Source of the DNA: Bacillus xiamenensis
Lineage (GTDB): Bacteria; Bacillota; Bacilli; Bacillales; Bacillaceae
Assembly (NCBI RefSeq): GCF_000300535.1
Contig: NZ_AMSH01000027.1
Span: 1-44,634 of the forward strand
Reading direction: 5' to 3'
DNA length: 44,634 nt
A program made the translations under genes and the position numbers. Of the stretch, positions 40,026-44,634 are shown in pieces. Every line of letters starts with the position of its first letter. Within the stretch, counting starts at the first letter, position 1. The notes under the pieces were generated by a model that saw only the letters and a list, made by a program, of their open reading frames with translations, did not search any database and had not been told where the DNA came from.

Positions 40026-40285
40026 GAAAAAACATCCCGCCCTATGCAAGCATACAATTACTTACACAGGGACGAGATGTTCTCGCGGTACCACCCTGAT
40101 TATAGACCTATTCGTCTATCACCTTCACATCCGATAACGCTGGAAGAGAGCGGCAGTGTTTATCTGCACTCGGGACTAGCTTCCGTTAAAGGTCTGATAA
40201 GGCTTTTCTCAGCAACATAAAGCCTCTCTCTGCAACAGCTTTTTAACGTACTCGGGTCCGTCATTGAATTCAATATGTATGAATC
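40026..40285 (-). ncRNA. Alanine T-box riboswitch of alaS
   Basis: The minus strand has the T-box sequence GGTGGTACCGCG (40084-40095), followed by the terminator stem ACATCTCGTCCCTGTG / CATAGGGCGGGATGT and six T (40026-40082). Stem I opens CCCGAGTACGTTAA and closes TTAACGGAAGCTAGTCCCGAG-like; the specifier is GCT (Ala, 40178-40180). Uncharged tRNA-Ala would stabilise the antiterminator and permit alaS transcription. Confidence 0.95.
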
Positions 40286-40291
40286 GAAATT

Positions 40292-40320
40292 ATTATAGAC
40301 AACTCGGCTCGTCTTGTCAA
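40292..40320 (-). promoter_or_regulatory. Consensus sigma-A promoter of the alaS T-box
   Basis: Minus strand shows TTGACA (40315-40320), 17 bases and TATAAT (40292-40297), a full consensus match. The -35 contains the TGA stop codon of the upstream permease gene. Confidence 0.95.
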
Positions 40321-41381
40321 TGAACGCTTCGTCTCATGTAGATATATTGCACAATGATGACCCTGATAATGGCTGCGGACGGCACTGCTAAAATCATGCC
40401 AATTAAGCCAAACAGCTCACCTCCAGCGAGTAACACAAGCATAATGACGACAGGATGCATATGCAGACTTCTCCCAACGATGATCGGACTAAGAACATTG
40501 CTTTCCAAAAATTGAAGCACTGCCACTGTAATCAGCACAATAAGGACCGACTTAACTGAGATGGTAAAAGCAATAAATACAGCAGGAATGGCACCAATAA
40601 TTGGACCAAAATACGGGATCACATTCGTTGCACCGATGAACATACCTAATACAAGGGGGTACGGGATATGAAACAGCCAGAGAACAACGGCAGCTGTTCC
40701 CCCAATTAAAGAACAGACAAGCAGCTGTCCTCTAATATAATCCCCAAGTGAGTCATCCACTGCTTTCACAAAGGCATGACCCCTTTTCCGAAAGTTTGGC
40801 GGCGTTAAATACCATGCCGCCCGCTTCATCGTGTTCATATCTTTCACCATATAAAAGACAAGAAAAGGGATGAGTGCCGCAACTAAGGCGTAATCAAGCA
40901 GCACTTTACAGCTAAGAATCATTCGCTCTGCCCCATTTGCTGCATATGTCTCCGATTGGACAATAAAACGATCAAGCCGATCGTGCAGTCCGTCAGGCCA
41001 ATGGCTTGTATGACGATGAACATGAGATAAAGCGCCATTATACGTTTCCGCAAGCACAGGAATTTGCTCTGACAATTCATTCAATTGAGCGATTAAAACA
41101 GGTGCCCCTTTATACACAGCAAAACCAATTCCTCCAAAAAACAGCACATAAATCAATAAGAGACTGACCGTTCTAGGCAAGCCTCGCTTGTGCAGCCTTT
41201 CAACAATAGGATAAAGAAGGTAAGAAATAAAAATAGCGATAAGAAGCGGGATCAAAACCGCTTTGAGCAATAAGAAAATAGGCATCCATAACTCGTCGAG
41301 CTGAACCAAAATGAGTAAGGATGCAAGGACAAGCAGTACACCTGCAGCATATATCAGAAACTCGATCGGACGTTTCTTCAC
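40317..41381 (-). CDS. yrrI: AI-2E family permease (YrrI)
   Basis: The 354-residue membrane protein has about seven to eight hydrophobic segments (for example LLIALFISYLLYPIVERLHKR). The family signature GDYIRGQLLVCSLIGG and NVIPYFGPIIGAIPA are present. The family includes TqsA-like exporters and Na/H antiporters, so the substrate is not known. Start: GTG 41381 with AGAGGTG six bases upstream; another GTG at 41390 overlaps that site. It has no terminator before alaS. Confidence 0.85.
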   Translation of the reverse strand: MKKRPIEFLIYAAGVLLVLASLLILVQLDELWMPIFLLLKAVLIPLLIAIFISYLLYPIVERLHKRGLPRTVSLLLIYVLFFGGIGFAVYKGAPVLIAQLNELSEQIPVLAETYNGALSHVHRHTSHWPDGLHDRLDRFIVQSETYAANGAERMILSCKVLLDYALVAALIPFLVFYMVKDMNTMKRAAWYLTPPNFRKRGHAFVKAVDDSLGDYIRGQLLVCSLIGGTAAVVLWLFHIPYPLVLGMFIGATNVIPYFGPIIGAIPAVFIAFTISVKSVLIVLITVAVLQFLESNVLSPIIVGRSLHMHPVVIMLVLLAGGELFGLIGMILAVPSAAIIRVIIVQYIYMRRSVH

Positions 41382-41390
41382 CTTTTTCAC

Positions 41391-41605
41391 CTCTTTTCTT
41401 ATTGTTTAACCAACTTCTGCAATTATCCATGTAAATAAAATTTGTCCTAACTTCGTTAAAAATGAATACATATGAAACATACAGCTCCAACCAAAGTCAC
41501 TGTTTGCTGTAAAATCTCGTCAGATAATATTCCATTATTTACTTCTTTTTACACAAGGTGTGCTAGAATCCACTTTAGCCAAATAATCACAAGAGGAGGT
41601 TCTTC
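41391..41605. promoter_or_regulatory. Divergent promoter region of yrrI and glnQ
   Basis: These 215 bases carry no gene. TAGAAT near 41566 is a -10 candidate for glnQ but its -35 is poor, as expected for an activated promoter; TnrA activates glnQHMP in B. subtilis, yet no full TGTNA-N7-TNACA box was found. AAGAGGAGG gives the glnQ ribosome site. Confidence 0.45.
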
Positions 41606-42334
41606 ATGATCACATTCGAAGAAGTCAACAAGCATTATGGCCAGTTCCACGTACTCAAAGACATTAACCTACATATTCAAAAGGGTGAGGTTGTTGTGAT
41701 CATCGGTCCTTCAGGATCCGGTAAAAGCACGATGCTCAGGTGCATCAATCGTCTTGAAAGCATTGATGAAGGAAAAGTACTTGTCAACGAAGTCCCTGTC
41801 CAGCATCCAAAAACAAACATCAATCAAGTCAGGCAAAATATCGGGATGGTGTTTCAACACTTTCATCTCTATCCTCATAAGACAGTGCTTGAAAACATTA
41901 TGCTTGCGCCTATGAAGGTCAAAAAAGTAAGCAAGGCAGAAGCAAGAGAAACAGCTGAATTTTATTTAAATAAAGTTGGGATTCCTGATAAAGCAGACAC
42001 TTATCCTTCAAGACTATCAGGAGGACAGCAGCAGCGTGTTGCCATTGCAAGGGGGCTCGCGATGAAGCCTGAGGTCATGCTTTTTGATGAGCCGACGTCT
42101 GCGCTTGATCCGGAAATGATCGGTGAGGTACTAGATGTGATGAAACAGCTGGCCAGAGAAGGAATGACCATGGTTGTTGTCACGCATGAGATGGGATTTG
42201 CCCGGGAAGTGGCTGACCGCATTGTTTTTATTGATGAAGGGCGAATCCTTGAAGAATCAACACCGGCTGCATTTTATGAAAAACCGCGCGAGAAACGCGC
42301 TCAGCTCTTTTTAAGCCGTATTTTAAATCACTAA
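41606..42334 (+). CDS. glnQ: Glutamine ABC transporter, ATP-binding protein
   Basis: The 242-residue ATPase has Walker [10 protein letters not shown], signature LSGGQQQR, Walker [13 protein letters not shown] and His in VVVTHE. Identity to GlnQ rests on gene order glnQ-H-M-P next to yrrI, as in B. subtilis. AAGAGGAGG precedes the ATG. It drives uptake with GlnH, GlnM and GlnP. Confidence 0.92.
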   Translation: MITFEEVNKHYGQFHVLKDINLHIQKGEVVVIIGPSGSGKSTMLRCINRLESIDEGKVLVNEVPVQHPKTNINQVRQNIGMVFQHFHLYPHKTVLENIMLAPMKVKKVSKAEARETAEFYLNKVGIPDKADTYPSRLSGGQQQRVAIARGLAMKPEVMLFDEPTSALDPEMIGEVLDVMKQLAREGMTMVVVTHEMGFAREVADRIVFIDEGRILEESTPAAFYEKPREKRAQLFLSRILNH

Positions 42335-42348
42335 GGGGGAATGTTTTT

Positions 42349-43158
42349 ATGAAAAAAATGAAACGATTTGGCCTATTATTACTGATGACTTGCTGTATTG
42401 TCGCTCTTGCTGCCTGCGGCTCTGCCGAGAAAGGCTCAACGGATGCCAAGCAAGGAAGCTCATTAGACGCAATTAAGAAAGACAAAAAAATCATGTTCGG
42501 TGTCAAAAATGATACCCGCCTTTTCGGTCTGAAAAATCCTAGCACCGGAGATATCGAAGGATTTGATATTGATATCGCAAAAGCGATCACAAAAGAAATG
42601 CTCGGTGATGAAGGAAAGGCAGAATTCAAAGAAGTGACATCGAAAACAAGAATTCCTTTACTGCAAAAAGGAGACATCCATGCAATTGTTGCCACAATGA
42701 CCATCACAGAAGAGCGTAAAAAAGAAGTCAATTTCTCAGATGTTTACTTTGAAGCAGGACAATCACTGCTTGTGAAAAAAGGAAGTGACATCCAATCCAT
42801 TGACGATCTTAAAAAAGGGACGAAGGTGCTGGCGGTCAAAGGGTCTACTTCATCTCAAAACATCCGCGAGAAAGCCCCTGAAGCGACTGTACTAGAATTT
42901 GAAAACTATCAAGAAGCCTTTACAGCATTAAAATCAAACCAAGGGCAAGTGCTCACAACAGATAACGCCATCCTATTCGGTATGGCTGACGAAGACTCAA
43001 ATTATGAAGTCGTCGGCGGAACCTTTACCGATGAGCCATATGGCATCGCGGTGAAAAAAGGCGATGAAAAATTGACAGAAGCCATTAACAAAGCCTTAAA
43101 GGCATTAAAGGATAATGGTGAGTATGACAAGATTTATGAAAAATGGATCAAAGAATAG
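42349..43158 (+). CDS. glnH: Glutamine ABC transporter, binding lipoprotein
   Basis: The 269-residue protein has a lipoprotein signal (IVALAAC, Cys23) and an amino-acid-binding domain: FGVKNDTRLFGLKNPSTG, GFDIDIAKAI, and the basic-residue hinge MTITEERKKEV. It binds glutamine outside the membrane. AAGGGGG precedes the ATG. A hairpin follows before glnM. Confidence 0.92.
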   Translation: MKKMKRFGLLLLMTCCIVALAACGSAEKGSTDAKQGSSLDAIKKDKKIMFGVKNDTRLFGLKNPSTGDIEGFDIDIAKAITKEMLGDEGKAEFKEVTSKTRIPLLQKGDIHAIVATMTITEERKKEVNFSDVYFEAGQSLLVKKGSDIQSIDDLKKGTKVLAVKGSTSSQNIREKAPEATVLEFENYQEAFTALKSNQGQVLTTDNAILFGMADEDSNYEVVGGTFTDEPYGIAVKKGDEKLTEAINKALKALKDNGEYDKIYEKWIKE

Positions 43159-43169
43159 CCACTTAACTA

Positions 43170-43220
43170 AATCAACATTCATACCTTCAGGAGGGCCAGT
43201 TCTCGGCTCCCCTGTTGATT
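43170..43220 (+). promoter_or_regulatory. Hairpin between glnH and glnM
   Basis: AATCAACA (43170-43177) pairs with TGTTGATT (43213-43220), and an inner GGAG pairs with CTCC. There is no T run. It could protect the glnH 3-prime end, giving more binding protein than permease. The glnM ribosome site follows at once. Confidence 0.6.
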
Positions 43221-43238
43221 AGGAAGGAAGTGAACGGA

Positions 43239-43892
43239 TTGCTGCGGTTTTCAATTTTAACTGAAAACTTCCCTCTTTATTTAGAAGGATTTAAATATAC
43301 GATTGGTGCAAGTGTCATTGCGTTAATTGGAAGCTTTTTGATCGGTACACTCATTGCCATTATGAGAATCGCGCCCCTTAGGCCGCTCAACTGGTTAGGA
43401 ACGGCTTATGTGGAATTTATTCGGAATATTCCGTTATTATTGATCACATTTGTTTTCTTCTTTGGTTTACCGGTGCTTGGTATTGTGGCAGATGGCTTTA
43501 CTGCTGGGACCATCGCCCTTGCGATTTATACGTCGGCTTTTATTGCTGAAGCCATCCGTGCCGGTATACAAGCAGTACCACTTGGACAAATGGAAGCCGC
43601 TAGAGCTTCTGGTCTGTCATACGGCGGTACGATGCGATATATTATTTTGCCTCAGGCGATCAAAATTGTCATCCCGCCTCTTGGGAATCAATTTATTAAC
43701 CTTGTCAAAAACTCGTCTATTTTAGGTGTCATAGCCGGTTTTGATCTCATGTATCAAGGGGACCTCATCGCTTCCAGAACATTTGTGACGTTTGATGTAT
43801 ACATTTTCGTTGCCATGTTTTATTTACTCTTAACCATTCCGCTCAGCCTAGGCGTTGGTTATTTAGAAAGAAGATTAGCAAGAAGCCACTAG
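43239..43892 (+). CDS. glnM: Glutamine ABC transporter permease GlnM
   Basis: The 217-residue membrane protein has about five helices and the EAA loop MEAARASGLSYGGTMRYIIL. The start is probably TTG 43239 with AAGGAAG eight bases upstream. Earlier in-frame TTG 43215 lies in the hairpin and GTG 43230 overlaps the ribosome site. It pairs with GlnP in the channel. Confidence 0.88.
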   Translation: MLRFSILTENFPLYLEGFKYTIGASVIALIGSFLIGTLIAIMRIAPLRPLNWLGTAYVEFIRNIPLLLITFVFFFGLPVLGIVADGFTAGTIALAIYTSAFIAEAIRAGIQAVPLGQMEAARASGLSYGGTMRYIILPQAIKIVIPPLGNQFINLVKNSSILGVIAGFDLMYQGDLIASRTFVTFDVYIFVAMFYLLLTIPLSLGVGYLERRLARSH

Positions 43893-43907
43893 AAAGGAGG
43901 AAACACA

Positions 43908-44558
43908 ATGGATTTTATAGGTGCCTACCAGCCGGATCATCTCGCCTTTTTACTTGAAGGATTTGCTGTCACCTTAAAAGTGGCTTTTATCTCCATCATT
44001 TTAAGCTTTATCATCGGTTTAATCGTTGGCACATTCAGGTTCGCTCAAATCCCTATTTTATCAAAGGTGCTGGCGGTCATTGTTGAAACCATTCGGAACC
44101 TGCCGCTTTTGCTGATCATCTTTTTCACATATTTTGCACTTCCTGAAATCGGCATTAAGCTGAGCATCACTGCCTCTGCCATAGCAGCTTTAACCGTGTT
44201 TGAATCGGCCATGCTGTCAGAAATTATTCGCAGCGGCCTCAAATCAATTGATAAAGGGCAGATTGAAGCTGCCAGATCTTCCGGTTTAACCTATGTTCAA
44301 ACGTTAAAAATGATCATTATGCCTCAAGCGTTACGCCGTATGGTACCGCCGATTGTCAGTCAATTTATTTCTCTTTTAAAAGATACATCGCTTGCCGTTG
44401 TGATTGCCCTTCCAGAATTATTGCATCACGCACAAATTTTAAATGGTCAGAGCCAATCTTACTTACTCCCTATTTTCCTTTTGGCGGCCATGATGTATTT
44501 TGTTGTCAACTTCGGCTTGTCCTTACTTGCACGGAGATTAGAGTACAGGCAGGCATAA
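43908..44558 (+). CDS. glnP: Glutamine ABC transporter permease GlnP
   Basis: The 216-residue paralogue of GlnM has the EAA loop IEAARSSGLTYVQTLKMIIM and ends LLARRLEYRQA. AAAGGAGG precedes the ATG. It is the last gene of the operon, and a hairpin starts at its stop codon. Confidence 0.92.
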   Translation: MDFIGAYQPDHLAFLLEGFAVTLKVAFISIILSFIIGLIVGTFRFAQIPILSKVLAVIVETIRNLPLLLIIFFTYFALPEIGIKLSITASAIAALTVFESAMLSEIIRSGLKSIDKGQIEAARSSGLTYVQTLKMIIMPQALRRMVPPIVSQFISLLKDTSLAVVIALPELLHHAQILNGQSQSYLLPIFLLAAMMYFVVNFGLSLLARRLEYRQA

Positions 44559-44588
44559 AAAAGGACATCCACTATGAGTGGATGTCCC
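44557..44588 (-). terminator. Terminator at the window end, for a minus-strand gene to the right
   Basis: GGACATCCAC and GTGGATGTCC form a perfect ten-base stem with a five-base loop; the six-T tail lies on the minus strand, overlapping the glnP stop. It implies a leftward transcript beyond the window and may also stop glnP transcripts weakly. The last 46 bases show no clear coding frame. Confidence 0.75.
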
Positions 44589-44634
44589 CAGCGTGTAGAC
44601 AAACCCTCGCATTCTTTGTCAGTCCTGCGTGCCG

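Overview
The window is chromosomal DNA of a low-GC Gram-positive bacterium, most likely a member of the Bacillus pumilus group. Gene content and order from about 22.2 to 44.6 kb follow the Bacillus subtilis yrh/yrr/gln region (yrzI, yrhC, mccB, mccA, mtnN, yrrT, yrzA, yrrS, pbpI, greA, udk, trhP2, trhP1, trmR, mltG, yrzB, ruvX, yrzL, alaS, yrrI, glnQHMP). The left half is strain- or group-variable: a WapA-type Rhs protein, a class D beta-lactamase relic, sulfur and amino-acid transport, dehydrogenases, an MFS pump and an ABC exporter.

Layout. 1-7087 holds the start of a probable immunity gene and a wapA-like gene encoding a secreted Rhs protein with a C-terminal GIY-YIG nuclease domain. wapA is cut by one in-frame TAA at codon 568. 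7257-8061 is a class D beta-lactamase (BPU-1/OXA type) with one nonsense and two frameshift lesions. 8167-12511 is a divergent pair: a YdbM-type flavoprotein and a four-gene amino-acid ABC transporter; shared upstream motifs suggest CymR control. 12553-16005 holds bdhA, an MFS transporter behind a T-box riboswitch, and a short-chain dehydrogenase. 16076-19321 is an LnrLMN-type ABC exporter. 19552-20766 is a zinc formaldehyde dehydrogenase. 21196-22950 holds a methyltransferase, a YjcZ-type miniprotein and a cluster of very small ORFs around yrzI.

23135-26911 is the methionine-to-cysteine recycling operon yrrT-mtnN-mccA-mccB-yrhC: SAM-derived nucleosides are cleaved, and homocysteine is turned into cystathionine and cysteine. 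27098-30337 holds yrzA, yrrS, the penicillin-binding protein gene pbpI, and greA with a long untranslated leader. 30966-34486 is the trmR-trhP1-trhP2-udk operon, which makes 5-methoxyuridine in tRNA and salvages uridine. 34700-39983 holds mltG, a thiolase relic, yrzB, ruvX, yrzL (ireB) and alaS, the last behind its own alanine T-box. 40317-44558 holds an AI-2E-family permease and the glnQHMP glutamine ABC transporter.

No clearly new multi-gene system was found. The most unusual items are: the single-nonsense wapA; the MFS gene under a T-box whose specifier aligns as CCA (proline); the pbpI Shine-Dalgarno buried in the greA terminator hairpin; the small-ORF operon around yrzI; the long structured greA leader; and an inverted-repeat cluster upstream of the formaldehyde dehydrogenase. 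No tRNA or rRNA genes, CRISPR arrays or insertion sequences were seen.
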